From the NCBI GenBank assembly GCA_030673965.1, contig JAUTCN010000006.1:43680-107679 (forward strand): a stretch of DNA of 64,000 nt, given 5' to 3'. The first letter of the stretch is position 1; each line of letters begins with the position of its first letter. Below are positions 52,280 to 60,587 of this stretch, piece by piece. The DNA is from Fusobacterium sp. JB019 (GTDB taxonomy: Bacteria > Fusobacteriota > Fusobacteriia > Fusobacteriales > Fusobacteriaceae). The notes beneath the pieces were generated by a model. It was not told the origin of the DNA, did not search any database, and was given only the letters and a program-made list of their open reading frames with translations. The position numbers were made by a program, and so were the translations under genes.

Positions 52280-53127
52280 TGGGTAAAAGAAAGATTTTTT
52301 TTAAAGGGAATGAAGAAGTAGAAGTAGTAGAAGCCTTAAGGGCAGTAAGAACAAATTTAAGTTTTTTAAATGAAAAGAAAATGGGAAGAAAAATAATATT
52401 TACAAGTGTTATTCCAAACGAGGGTAAATCTTTTTTAGCTTCTAACTACGCAGCAAGTGTGGCAACATCAGGAAAAAAAGCCTTGCTTATAGATTGTGAT
52501 ATTAGAAGACCAAGAGCTCATGAGAGCTTTGGAGTTAAATTTGAAAGAGGAATGGAATCAGTTCTTATGAGGGAAGCTTCTGTAGAAGATGTAATTATAA
52601 GAGATGCCTTACCTAACTTAGATATAATACCATCTAGACATGTTGAACAAGGTGTAACAGAATTATTTTTAGGAGAAAGAATAGAGGAAATATTAGATTC
52701 ATTAAGTCCTCATTATAATACAATAGTACTTGATAATCCACCAATAGCAGTAGCTTCAGATTCAGTATTATTATCAAAATTTGTTGATGGTGTAGTGTTA
52801 GTTGTTGGATATGACCAAGTAGGAAAAAAAGAGTTGCAATTTGCTAAAGATATGCTTGACCATGCTAATGCAAACGTTTACGGTTTTGTTGTTAACAAGG
52901 TTGACAAGTCAGGTTTATCTTACGGAAATTATGGATATTATACTAATTATTCCCATTACTATAAGGAATATTATGGTGGTGAAGAAAAAGAAGTAGAAAA
53001 GAAAAATAAACGTAAAATAATAAAGAGAAAATATAAAAAAATGAATAAAATTCAACAATTCATACATAGATTTAGTAAAGAATACAAAAATCAAATATCT
53101 GGTGATTTGAAAGGAAGAAGAAAATGA
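52279..53127 (+). CDS. CpsD/CapB-family tyrosine kinase (BY-kinase)
   Basis: This 282-residue cytoplasmic kinase has Walker A 'SVIPNEGKSFLASNYA', Walker A' 'ALLIDCDIRRPR' and Walker B 'TIVLDNPPI'. A tyrosine cluster of nine Tyr in 20 residues (215-234) is the autophosphorylation tail, but here about 50 basic residues follow it, whereas the cluster is usually at the very end. It works with the Wzz-like protein encoded just upstream, and the PHP phosphatase gene overlaps its stop as ATGA. The split kinase/activator arrangement is typical of Firmicutes and is unusual in most diderms. Confidence 0.9.
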   Translation: MGKRKIFFKGNEEVEVVEALRAVRTNLSFLNEKKMGRKIIFTSVIPNEGKSFLASNYAASVATSGKKALLIDCDIRRPRAHESFGVKFERGMESVLMREASVEDVIIRDALPNLDIIPSRHVEQGVTELFLGERIEEILDSLSPHYNTIVLDNPPIAVASDSVLLSKFVDGVVLVVGYDQVGKKELQFAKDMLDHANANVYGFVVNKVDKSGLSYGNYGYYTNYSHYYKEYYGGEEKEVEKKNKRKIIKRKYKKMNKIQQFIHRFSKEYKNQISGDLKGRRK

Positions 53128-53939
53128 TAGATATTCATTCTCACATATTGTTTTCTGTTGATGATGGAGCAAGAAGCTTGGAAGAATCAATAGAACATAT
53201 AGAAAAAGCTATAAGTTTAGGGTATACAGGAATAGTATGCACAGCTCACTATAAAGTTTTAGAATTTGAGAATGAGAAGTATGAAGAAAAATTTAATATA
53301 TTACAAAGGGAAGTTTTCAAAAGAAAGCTTCCTATTAATCTGTATAGGGGAAATGAAGTTGATCTAAGAGAAGGGGTAATGAAAGCTATAGATAAGGTAT
53401 ATACTATAAATAATAGTAAATATATACTTATAGAATTTTCAAGACCTCTAATATATCAAGCATATATAAAAATAATAGATAATCTAATAGATAGGGGTTA
53501 TGTTCCTGTGCTTGCTCATGTTGAAAGATACCCATATATAAAATTTCATGATTTTATGAAGTTATATGAAAAAAAAGTGATTTTTCAAATGAATCTTAGT
53601 ATAGTTAAAAATATGAGTAAGAAAATTAAATTTTTATTAGAAGAAGGATATATACAAGTTGTAGGAACAGATGCTCATAGAGTTGAAAATAGAAACTATG
53701 ATGTATCTCATTATTTAGAAGAACTTAAAAAAATAGTTGGTGAAAGAAGATATATTGAACTAACCAAAGAGAATCCAAGAAAAATAGTAATGAATGAAAA
53801 TATTAATTTAGAAACTGGAAGGGAGAGGAAGAATAATGAAAAAGTATTATCTTTTAATGGGGCTTTTCACAATATGTTTAGAAAGTTATTCAATGGGATT
53901 AACAGTAGAAGATGTAATACAAAGGGCGAAGACATCTAA
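53124..53939 (+). CDS. PHP-type tyrosine-protein phosphatase (CpsB/YwqE-like)
   Basis: This is a manganese-dependent PHP-fold phosphatase that dephosphorylates the BY-kinase. Metal ligands are visible in 'MIDIHSHILFSVDDGA', 'GIVCTAHY', 'RGNEVDL', 'PVLAHVERYPY' and 'VVGTDAHR'. The family is usually about 255 residues. Here the frame runs on for a 271-residue product whose last 34 codons overlap the start of the TolC gene in another frame. The tail after 'NINLETGRERKN' looks unlike the family, so it is probably an extension through loss of an earlier stop. ATGA overlap with the kinase gene. Confidence 0.88.
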   Translation: MIDIHSHILFSVDDGARSLEESIEHIEKAISLGYTGIVCTAHYKVLEFENEKYEEKFNILQREVFKRKLPINLYRGNEVDLREGVMKAIDKVYTINNSKYILIEFSRPLIYQAYIKIIDNLIDRGYVPVLAHVERYPYIKFHDFMKLYEKKVIFQMNLSIVKNMSKKIKFLLEEGYIQVVGTDAHRVENRNYDVSHYLEELKKIVGERRYIELTKENPRKIVMNENINLETGRERKNNEKVLSFNGAFHNMFRKLFNGINSRRCNTKGEDI

Positions 53940-55083
53940 TAATCAAATCAAAATACAAGATTTTGAGAAAAATATTAGAAAAAAAACAAAGGATAAGGCA
54001 TTTAAGAATTTGATATTGCCACCAATAAGACTATCTGCAGAGGAAGAATGGGATATAGTTAAGGATGAAGGTTTTGGAGCTAATGAGATTAATGCATATA
54101 TTCCACTTTTTGTAGGGGGAAAAAATATAAACTCATACAAAAAAGCTGCTGCAGAATATAATATTTCTGAAAAAGATCAAGTATTAGTTGGTAATGCTGT
54201 GGAAGAACTTGCAGTTTCTAAATATTTTGAAGCATTAAACTATAAAAGACAAGTTGAAATATCAAACACTACAATAGAAGCTTTAGAAAGCCAAAGAAAA
54301 AGATTAGAAGTACTATTTGCTGGGGGTAAATTAATACCTAAATCTGAATTATTAAAAGTTAAGGCAAATTTACAAAGAAATAAAAGTTTAAAACTAGAAA
54401 ATATAAGACTTGAAAAATTAGCAATGGGTGAATTAAGTAAGATATTAAATTATCCTCTTGATACTAAATATGAAAATGTAGAATTTAATTTACGTGAATT
54501 TATGAAAAATAAAGGGGACATAAAACAAAGATTTGGAAAAGAAATAACTATGACTACTTTAGGAGAAAAGGAACAATTAAAAGTGGATGTTGCAAAATAT
54601 GATTTAAATATAGCAAAATCAGATTTATATCCAAAATTCTATTTAAAACCTACTTTCCAGTATAAGGATAAAGAGGGGGATCATTTAGTAAAGAGAGCTA
54701 AGGAAGATAGATACGCTCTTGAAGTTGGATTTAGCTATACATTTGCTTGGGGTGGAACAATGGATAGTGTAAGTCAAAAAAGATGGTCATATGAAAAGGC
54801 AAAACTTGAGTATGAGGATAATATGAGAGGGATAGAGCTAGAAAGAGATAGTAGAGAAAGAAAGGTAGAAGCCCTTTATGGAAGAGCCTTAGCTTCAAAG
54901 CAGGAAGCTGATTATTTAAAAGAAAATGTAAAAATTGATAATATGAGATATGAAAATGGTTTAATTACTACATTTGATTATTTGAATTCTGTAAATAGTT
55001 ATAGAAATTCTCAAGCACAGTATTATGAAATGATTAGAAACTTGGTAATTGCAACAATGGAATTTGAAAATATATATAAATAA
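53836..55083 (+). CDS. TolC-family outer membrane efflux protein
   Basis: This 415-residue protein has a signal peptide (residues 1 to about 19, 'YYLLMGLFTICLESYS'), then 'LTVEDVIQRAKTSNNQIKI' and two copies of the outer-membrane efflux repeat rich in heptads (residues about 95-190 and 310-410). It ends in 'TFDYLNSVNSYRNSQAQYYE', which is strongly TolC-like. It would form the trimeric outer-membrane channel and periplasmic tunnel. GGGAGAGG is the ribosome binding site and lies inside the phosphatase gene, which it overlaps by 104 bases. The next gene encodes its periplasmic adaptor. Confidence 0.9.
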   Translation: MKKYYLLMGLFTICLESYSMGLTVEDVIQRAKTSNNQIKIQDFEKNIRKKTKDKAFKNLILPPIRLSAEEEWDIVKDEGFGANEINAYIPLFVGGKNINSYKKAAAEYNISEKDQVLVGNAVEELAVSKYFEALNYKRQVEISNTTIEALESQRKRLEVLFAGGKLIPKSELLKVKANLQRNKSLKLENIRLEKLAMGELSKILNYPLDTKYENVEFNLREFMKNKGDIKQRFGKEITMTTLGEKEQLKVDVAKYDLNIAKSDLYPKFYLKPTFQYKDKEGDHLVKRAKEDRYALEVGFSYTFAWGGTMDSVSQKRWSYEKAKLEYEDNMRGIELERDSRERKVEALYGRALASKQEADYLKENVKIDNMRYENGLITTFDYLNSVNSYRNSQAQYYEMIRNLVIATMEFENIYK

Positions 55084-55098
55084 GGCAGGTATACATAG

Positions 55099-56382
55099 AT
55101 GTTTAATTTAACTAAAAAGAAGATCATAATAATTGCAGGTATTGTTTTAGTAACTGGAGGTTTAATTTTAAAGGTGGATCCTCTAAATACAAAGGAAGTA
55201 AAAGTTGAAAATGTAAGGGTGGGAGCTCTTTCAGATGCAGGAATGTATAGTGGAACTGTTATTCCAGGAAAATTAGTTCCAGTCTATATAGAGGCGCCAG
55301 CAGTTGTTGAAAATGTAATGGCAATAGAAGGTGAAGAAGTTGAAAAGGGAACTGATTTAATGGTCTTTTCAAATAAGAGCTTACTTGAAAATGAAAAGCA
55401 ATTAAAGATAAATGCCCTTGATATAGAAGACGCTGAACTTAGAATAGCTGATTTAAATGGTGGTACTTTAAAATTAGAACTTGATAATAAGCAGCTAGAA
55501 ATAAAATCTTTGGAAGAAAGCATTAAAAATGAAAGTAAAAAATTACCAATAGTTGAAAAACAAGCAAAAACATATGAAAAACTTTTAGCTGAAGACGGAG
55601 TTTCTTCAATAGAAGCTAATCAAAAATTAATGGAATATGAAGAACTAAAAACAAAATTAGATTTAAATAAACAAAAATATAATTTAATGACAGTAAGCTA
55701 TGAAAGTCTTAGAAGACAGCTTAATATTGATGAGGGTAAGATAAAATCAGAACTTTCAAAATTAAAATTACAAAGAGAAACTTTGGAAATTAGAGAGGAA
55801 CAATTAAAAAATCCTTTAAAAGCTCCAGTTTCAGGGATAATTATAAATGTAGATGTGGCAGAGGGAAGCTTAATCTCTCCAGGTGAAAGACTTGTGGCAA
55901 TAGCAGCTAAGGGAGAAAATAGAGTAATATTAGAAATTCCTTCATATGAAGCAGAGACTCTGGAAAAAGGGCAATCGGCTAGAATAATAACAAGAGATTC
56001 TATGGGAGATAATACTTACACTGGTTATGTGGATAAGGTTTCTTCAGCAGCAAGATCAAGTGCTAAGGGAAATAATAAGGTAGTTTCAGTGGAGGTTGCT
56101 ATAACTGGTGAAAATAATTTAAAACCTGGATTTGTAGCAGATGTTGAAATTTCTAAAAAAGCAAAGGAAGATGTACCAGTTGTAAATAATTTCTCTGTAC
56201 TAGAAGAAAGTGGAAGATATTTTGTTTTTGTTGTGGAAAATGGAGTAGCTAAGAAAAGAGAAGTTAAGATTGGTGCTAGAAGCTTAAACAATTATGAAGT
56301 TCTTGATTTACCAGTTGGAACAGAAGTTATAGTAAATCCATTTAAAGTAAAATCAGGAGAAAAAGTAAAGGTTGTGAAGTAG
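55099..56382 (+). CDS. MacA/HlyD-type periplasmic adaptor
   Basis: This 427-residue membrane fusion protein has an N-terminal membrane anchor (about residues 9-25) and a lipoyl half 'PVYIEAPAVVENVMAIEGEE'. A long alpha-hairpin follows (residues about 95-225, heptad-rich). The second lipoyl half is 'LKAPVSGIIINVDVAEGSLI', then a beta-barrel region ('YEAETLEKGQSARIITRD') and a membrane-proximal domain. It bridges the TolC-like channel and an inner-membrane transporter. It begins 15 bases after the tolC stop and ends directly at the ATG of the FtsX-type permease, matching a MacAB-TolC operon except that an ATPase gene is missing. Confidence 0.88.
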   Translation: MFNLTKKKIIIIAGIVLVTGGLILKVDPLNTKEVKVENVRVGALSDAGMYSGTVIPGKLVPVYIEAPAVVENVMAIEGEEVEKGTDLMVFSNKSLLENEKQLKINALDIEDAELRIADLNGGTLKLELDNKQLEIKSLEESIKNESKKLPIVEKQAKTYEKLLAEDGVSSIEANQKLMEYEELKTKLDLNKQKYNLMTVSYESLRRQLNIDEGKIKSELSKLKLQRETLEIREEQLKNPLKAPVSGIIINVDVAEGSLISPGERLVAIAAKGENRVILEIPSYEAETLEKGQSARIITRDSMGDNTYTGYVDKVSSAARSSAKGNNKVVSVEVAITGENNLKPGFVADVEISKKAKEDVPVVNNFSVLEESGRYFVFVVENGVAKKREVKIGARSLNNYEVLDLPVGTEVIVNPFKVKSGEKVKVVK

Positions 56383-57462
56383 ATGGAATTTTGGTTAGCT
56401 CTAAAAATGATATTAGGAAATAGAAGAAAGGTTATTTTTCCATTGTTTGCTGTAATTTCAGGAATTACAGCTTTGATTATAACTCTTTCCATATCTAGGG
56501 GAGGAGAAATGATAATTAATAATAATCTTTCTTCCCTTGGTGAAAATAGAATAATAATAGGTGGGGATAGTCTATCAAGAAGAGATATGAATATGATAGA
56601 AAATTATCCCTTTGTAGAGTACGCCATGTTTCCCCGTGCAAGAGTGAGGGTGGATGATGTAATTTTCATTGGATATTCAAAAAAAGCTCTTAAAACTTTA
56701 GGATTAAATAACTTAAAAAATAACGAAATAATTATTGATAAAAATCAGTACAAAGATAAGAATATAGGGGACGTGCTACTATTAACTATAAATAATTTTG
56801 AGAGAAAATTTATAGTTAAAGATTTGTATGAAGAAAAAAATCCCTTTGAACTTATGAAAAAAGGTTATAGAATAATAGTATCCCAAAATAAATTTCAGGA
56901 ATTATTTAATATATATAAATATGATTCCATGATAATTTCATTTGACAAGGATGAGAATCCAGAAGATTATGCACAAGGATTAATTAATAAATTAAAACTT
57001 AGCAAGGGAGGATATAGTAATTTAAGATTACTTGAAACTCCAGAAGTTTATAAAAAAGTAGTAAAGATAAAAAAAATGGTAAATAGAACCTTAGGGATAA
57101 TAGCATTTATATCTCTAGCCCTTGGAGCCTTTGGAATATTAAATCTAATAGGAAATAATATAAAGGCAAGAAGTAAACATATAGGAATACTTAGAGCTAT
57201 GGGAATGGGAATTAAAAATATCACAAAGGTTTTTATATTAGAAGCAGTAATAATATCTTCAGTAGGTAGTTTTGTAGGGATTTTTTTAGGAATAACAGGA
57301 AGCTTTGTAATTGGAAAATTAATAAGTATATATCCTGTGTTTAATTTGTTTCAAATATCACTTAGTCTATTATTGTCCCTAGGAATAGGGATATTCATGG
57401 GAGTGTATCCCACTAGAAAAATAAATAGTGAAAGCATAATTAAAATCTTGAAAGGGGACTGA
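56383..57462 (+). CDS. MacB/FtsX-type permease without ATPase domain
   Basis: This 359-residue protein has the MacB permease layout: helix 1 (residues about 17-37), a periplasmic domain of about 200 residues, then three helices (about 237-260, 283-311 and 320-343) with 'LGIIAFISLALGAFGILNLI' and 'SKHIGILRAMGMGIKNITKV', the FtsX coupling segment. It lacks the N-terminal nucleotide-binding domain found in MacB, and no ABC ATPase gene is nearby except the AEP importer's. Either an ATPase is encoded elsewhere or this complex works without one. The ATG directly abuts the preceding stop with no gap. Confidence 0.85.
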   Translation: MEFWLALKMILGNRRKVIFPLFAVISGITALIITLSISRGGEMIINNNLSSLGENRIIIGGDSLSRRDMNMIENYPFVEYAMFPRARVRVDDVIFIGYSKKALKTLGLNNLKNNEIIIDKNQYKDKNIGDVLLLTINNFERKFIVKDLYEEKNPFELMKKGYRIIVSQNKFQELFNIYKYDSMIISFDKDENPEDYAQGLINKLKLSKGGYSNLRLLETPEVYKKVVKIKKMVNRTLGIIAFISLALGAFGILNLIGNNIKARSKHIGILRAMGMGIKNITKVFILEAVIISSVGSFVGIFLGITGSFVIGKLISIYPVFNLFQISLSLLLSLGIGIFMGVYPTRKINSESIIKILKGD

Positions 57463-57463
57463 T

Positions 57464-58246
57464 ATGAAAAGATACCAAAAGGTAATGATAGGATTAGTAG
57501 CTTTAAGTACAATGGCATTAGCTGTTGGAGATGAAACTAAAAAATTTGAAATATGTAGATGTAATGATTTTAGTGAAGAATGTTCTATACCTAGTTATAG
57601 TATGAATGTTCCATCTGGGCTTGCAGGAAGTGCTGGAGGAGGATTTGTAGCACTTTCCGGAATAACAGATAAACATGATACAGATGGAGGACTTTCTTTT
57701 GGAGTAGGTTATGGAGATAGTGGTGAAAAAATAGGGGGAACTATATCTGTTGGTATAGGAAGTATTGATCCAGTTGAAGGGGGAGCTTTTAACAGAGGAG
57801 CTCTTAATATTTCAGCAGGTCATAGTTTTAGAGATAAGTTAATAGGAGTTGCTGTTGGAATGGATGGAATTAATCTATGGCATGGTAGCGATAATGATCA
57901 TGATAAAAGTCCTAGCATGTACTTAGCAGTAACAAAATTAGTACCAAATGACACACTGCCAATGGTATTTACAGTGGGAGCTGGAAATAATAACTTTGCC
58001 AAAGTAAATGAGTCAGGGGATAAAAAGGATCATATATATCCATTTGTTTCAGGGACTGTTTATGTAATGCCGCAAGTCAGTTTAATAGCAGATTATTCAT
58101 CTGATATAGTAAGTGCAGGAGTTGGGTTTGTACCATTCCCACATTTTCCTATTTCATTTACTGCAGGGGCTTATGATTTAACTAAGGAAAGAAAAGAAGA
58201 TAGGGTTTCTTTCATAGCTTCAGCATGTTTATGTTTTGAATTCTAA
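57464..58246 (+). CDS. Small predicted outer-membrane beta-barrel protein, function unknown
   Basis: This 260-residue protein is of no family I recognise. It has a signal peptide (residues 1 to about 21, cleavage near 'MALA-VG'). The body is rich in glycine with alternating polar/apolar stretches ('GGFVALSGI', 'LSFGVGYGD', 'GGTISVGIGSI', 'GALNISAGHSF', 'VSLIADYSS', 'ISFTAGAYDL') and ends in phenylalanine ('ACLCFEF'), the classical signature for BAM-assembled barrels; about 10-12 strands are plausible. Two cysteine pairs (C30/C32-like at the N-terminus and CLC at the end) could form a disulfide. It follows the FtsX-type gene by one base, suggesting a part in the same envelope complex. Confidence 0.55.
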   Translation: MKRYQKVMIGLVALSTMALAVGDETKKFEICRCNDFSEECSIPSYSMNVPSGLAGSAGGGFVALSGITDKHDTDGGLSFGVGYGDSGEKIGGTISVGIGSIDPVEGGAFNRGALNISAGHSFRDKLIGVAVGMDGINLWHGSDNDHDKSPSMYLAVTKLVPNDTLPMVFTVGAGNNNFAKVNESGDKKDHIYPFVSGTVYVMPQVSLIADYSSDIVSAGVGFVPFPHFPISFTAGAYDLTKERKEDRVSFIASACLCFEF

Positions 58247-58265
58247 TTTATAAGGGAGGAAAATT

Positions 58266-58589
58266 ATGAAAAAAGTAATAATGATATTTGCAGTCTTAGC
58301 AAGTGTTTCCTTTGCTGCAAATGATGAATATAGAGTTTTAGGGATGGTTGGAGATCAATTAAAGGTTGAAAAAATAGCAACTCATGAGATAACTCTTATG
58401 AAATCAAGTGAAGCTGTAACTTTGGGAATAACTGATTCAGGTGATTCTTCTTCTAAAGTAGCAGAAACTTTTGTAGATGCTTTGATTCCAGATAAAAATA
58501 AACCAGTAGTTGGTGAAGAACATCCATCAGTAATACCACCAATGGACGTAATTGATGGAACAGTAACAGCAGCTTATGGTCGTAAATAA
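58266..58589 (+). CDS. Small exported protein, function unknown
   Basis: This 107-residue protein has a clear signal peptide ('MKKVIMIFAVLASVSFA-AN') and a mature part of about 88 residues. A short beta-rich segment ('YRVLGMVGDQLKVEKIATH') is followed by a Ser/Pro-rich tail ('DKNKPVVGEEHPSVIPPMD'). No cysteine is present in the mature protein, so it is a soluble periplasmic or secreted product, not a lipoprotein. It has a strong ribosome binding site (GGGAGG) and is the last gene of the operon. No family recognised. Confidence 0.6.
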   Translation: MKKVIMIFAVLASVSFAANDEYRVLGMVGDQLKVEKIATHEITLMKSSEAVTLGITDSGDSSSKVAETFVDALIPDKNKPVVGEEHPSVIPPMDVIDGTVTAAYGRK

Positions 58590-58671
58590 TTTAAATAGAA
58601 CAAAAAGAAGCAAATAATAATCTAAAACAAGGTAACTATTGGCCCGAAAAGTATTTTTATCATCAAAACAC

Positions 58672-58700
58672 TTGACAACTTATTTAAATAGTTGTATATA
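58672..58700 (+). promoter_or_regulatory. Near-consensus sigma-70 promoter with a dyad in the spacer
   Basis: TTGACA (58672-58677), a 17-base spacer and TATATA (58695-58700) form the best promoter in the window. An imperfect dyad ACAACT-T-ATTTAAAT-AGTTGT (58675-58695) fills the space between the two boxes, a suitable place for a repressor. The rest of the 159-base gap (58590-58748) holds no clear terminator for the upstream operon. The downstream gene's AGGAGGA site is at 58737. Confidence 0.75.
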
Positions 58701-58748
58701 TAAAGAATAGTGATTAAATAAAAAGTATTATAAATAGGAGGAACCATT

Positions 58749-60578
58749 GTGGGAAGAATACTTAAAAATAGAAGAACAATAATTAAAGTTTTATTAGATA
58801 TATTTTTTATTTTACTTGCAGGTATACTTGCAAGTTTTATTCTTTATGATAAACTTCACGAGGGAAATAAGACAATAGTTTTCATGTATTTGGTAATAGG
58901 GTTTTTTATAGCCTCAATAGAAAATGATATCGCAGTAAGCTGGAGTTATACAGATACCAGGGATGTATTGTCCTTGGTAACAATAAATATAATTTCAGCA
59001 TCTATTACTGCGATTTTTTTATTATTCAGTAGGAATACACAGTTAAAATTTGTATTTTTATTGTTTGTCTTTGCAACGAGTTTTCAACTTTTAGCTAGGT
59101 TTTTCTTTAGAATACAGAGAAAAGAAAGATATTCTAAGAAAATAGAAAAAAAGATAAGTGAAAAATTAGACAAGAAAAAAGCATTGATTTATGGAGCTGG
59201 AGAAGCAGGACTTGCTTTACTTCGTGAAAGTAGATTAAATAAACGTTTTCCATATAAGATATGTGGTTTTTTAGATGATGATCCTAAAAAAGATTCAATC
59301 CTTATAAATGGAATAGATGTTTTTGGAAATGGTGATGAGGCTAAGAAAGTAATAAAAGAGCTTAATATTGAAACTTTTATACTTGCTATCCCTTCAATGA
59401 AAACAGATGAAATTAATTCTATCTATGATAAGATAAAAGATATTGATAATCTAGAGATTAAAATACTTCCATATGTATCAGATATATTAAATAATAAACC
59501 TCTAGCAGATCAAGTTAGAAATATTAATATATATGATTTACTTGGAAGAGAGGAACAGACCTTTGATGATAGCGGATTAAAGAATTTCTTAGGAGGAAAA
59601 ACAATAATTGTAACTGGTGGTGGAGGAAGTATTGGTTCAGAGCTTTCAAGACAGATTGCAAAATATAAGCCTAAAAAACTTATTAATATAGATCTTAATG
59701 AAAATTCTCTTTATTTACTTGAGCTTGAAATACAAAGGCATTATCCAGGAATCGATTTACAAAGTGAGATTTGTAGTATAAGAGACAAGAAAAAACTAAG
59801 AGAAGTATTTAATAAATATAAACCAAATATTGTATTTCATGCAGCAGCTCATAAGCATGTGCCTTTAATGGAACATAACCCTGAAGAGGCTGTAAAGAAT
59901 AATATATTTGGAACTAAGAATTTAGTAGATGTGGTGGATGAGGTAGGCGTAGAAAAATTTGTAATGATATCTACAGATAAGGCAGTTAATCCAACAAATA
60001 TAATGGGAGCTACTAAAAGAGCTTGTGAACTAATAGTTGAAAATAAAAATAAGGAAAGTAAGACAAAATTTATGGCTGTAAGATTTGGAAATGTACTTGG
60101 AAGTAATGGATCAGTTATTCCAATATTTAAATCTTTAATAGCTGAGGGTAAAAACTTAACAGTAACTCATAAGGACATAACAAGATATTTTATGACAATA
60201 CCAGAAGCTAGTAGACTAGTAATAGAAGCTGGAAGACTAGGTATTGGAGGAGAATTATTTATTCTTGATATGGGTAAACCTGTAAGGATAATGGATCTAG
60301 CAAGAAATATGATAAAGCTTTCAAATGCAAAAGTAGGAATAGAAGTAATAGGTCTTCGTCCAGGAGAAAAATTATACGAAGAACTATTGTATGATACTGC
60401 TGCTGCTATAAAGACAGAAAATGATAAGATATTTATAACAAAGATGACAGAAGATAACATAGAGATATCTTATTATTTGGATAAATTCAAAGATGTAATA
60501 GAGCTAGAAAGTAAAGATAAGATAAAAGAAGTAATGCATGAGATGGTAAAAACATATAAGGAAGTTGAATATAACTAG
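58749..60578 (+). CDS. Membrane-bound UDP-HexNAc 4,6-dehydratase (WbpM/PglF/FlaA1-long type)
   Basis: This 609-residue protein has four N-terminal membrane helices (residues about 10-115), a first Rossmann-like domain ('ALIYGAGEAGLALL', 'FLDDDPKK'), and a C-terminal dehydratase domain beginning 'IIVTGGGGSIGSELSRQ' with 'STDKAVNPTNIMGATKRA'. In that block Met replaces the usual catalytic Tyr (MxxxK), as in WbpM/PglF. It makes UDP-4-keto-6-deoxy-HexNAc, the first step to bacillosamine, QuiNAc or FucNAc4N-type sugars. The GTG start has AGGAGGA 5 bases upstream and lies behind the strong promoter. An aminotransferase two genes downstream continues the pathway. Confidence 0.92.
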   Translation: MGRILKNRRTIIKVLLDIFFILLAGILASFILYDKLHEGNKTIVFMYLVIGFFIASIENDIAVSWSYTDTRDVLSLVTINIISASITAIFLLFSRNTQLKFVFLLFVFATSFQLLARFFFRIQRKERYSKKIEKKISEKLDKKKALIYGAGEAGLALLRESRLNKRFPYKICGFLDDDPKKDSILINGIDVFGNGDEAKKVIKELNIETFILAIPSMKTDEINSIYDKIKDIDNLEIKILPYVSDILNNKPLADQVRNINIYDLLGREEQTFDDSGLKNFLGGKTIIVTGGGGSIGSELSRQIAKYKPKKLINIDLNENSLYLLELEIQRHYPGIDLQSEICSIRDKKKLREVFNKYKPNIVFHAAAHKHVPLMEHNPEEAVKNNIFGTKNLVDVVDEVGVEKFVMISTDKAVNPTNIMGATKRACELIVENKNKESKTKFMAVRFGNVLGSNGSVIPIFKSLIAEGKNLTVTHKDITRYFMTIPEASRLVIEAGRLGIGGELFILDMGKPVRIMDLARNMIKLSNAKVGIEVIGLRPGEKLYEELLYDTAAAIKTENDKIFITKMTEDNIEISYYLDKFKDVIELESKDKIKEVMHEMVKTYKEVEYN

Positions 60579-60587
60579 GAGTGTAAT

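Noticed and set aside
58621..58670. JUMPstart/ops element or riboswitch near 'ggtaactattggcccg'
   Set aside because: The core ops sequence (GGCGGTAGC) is not matched and no stable structure was evident by eye.
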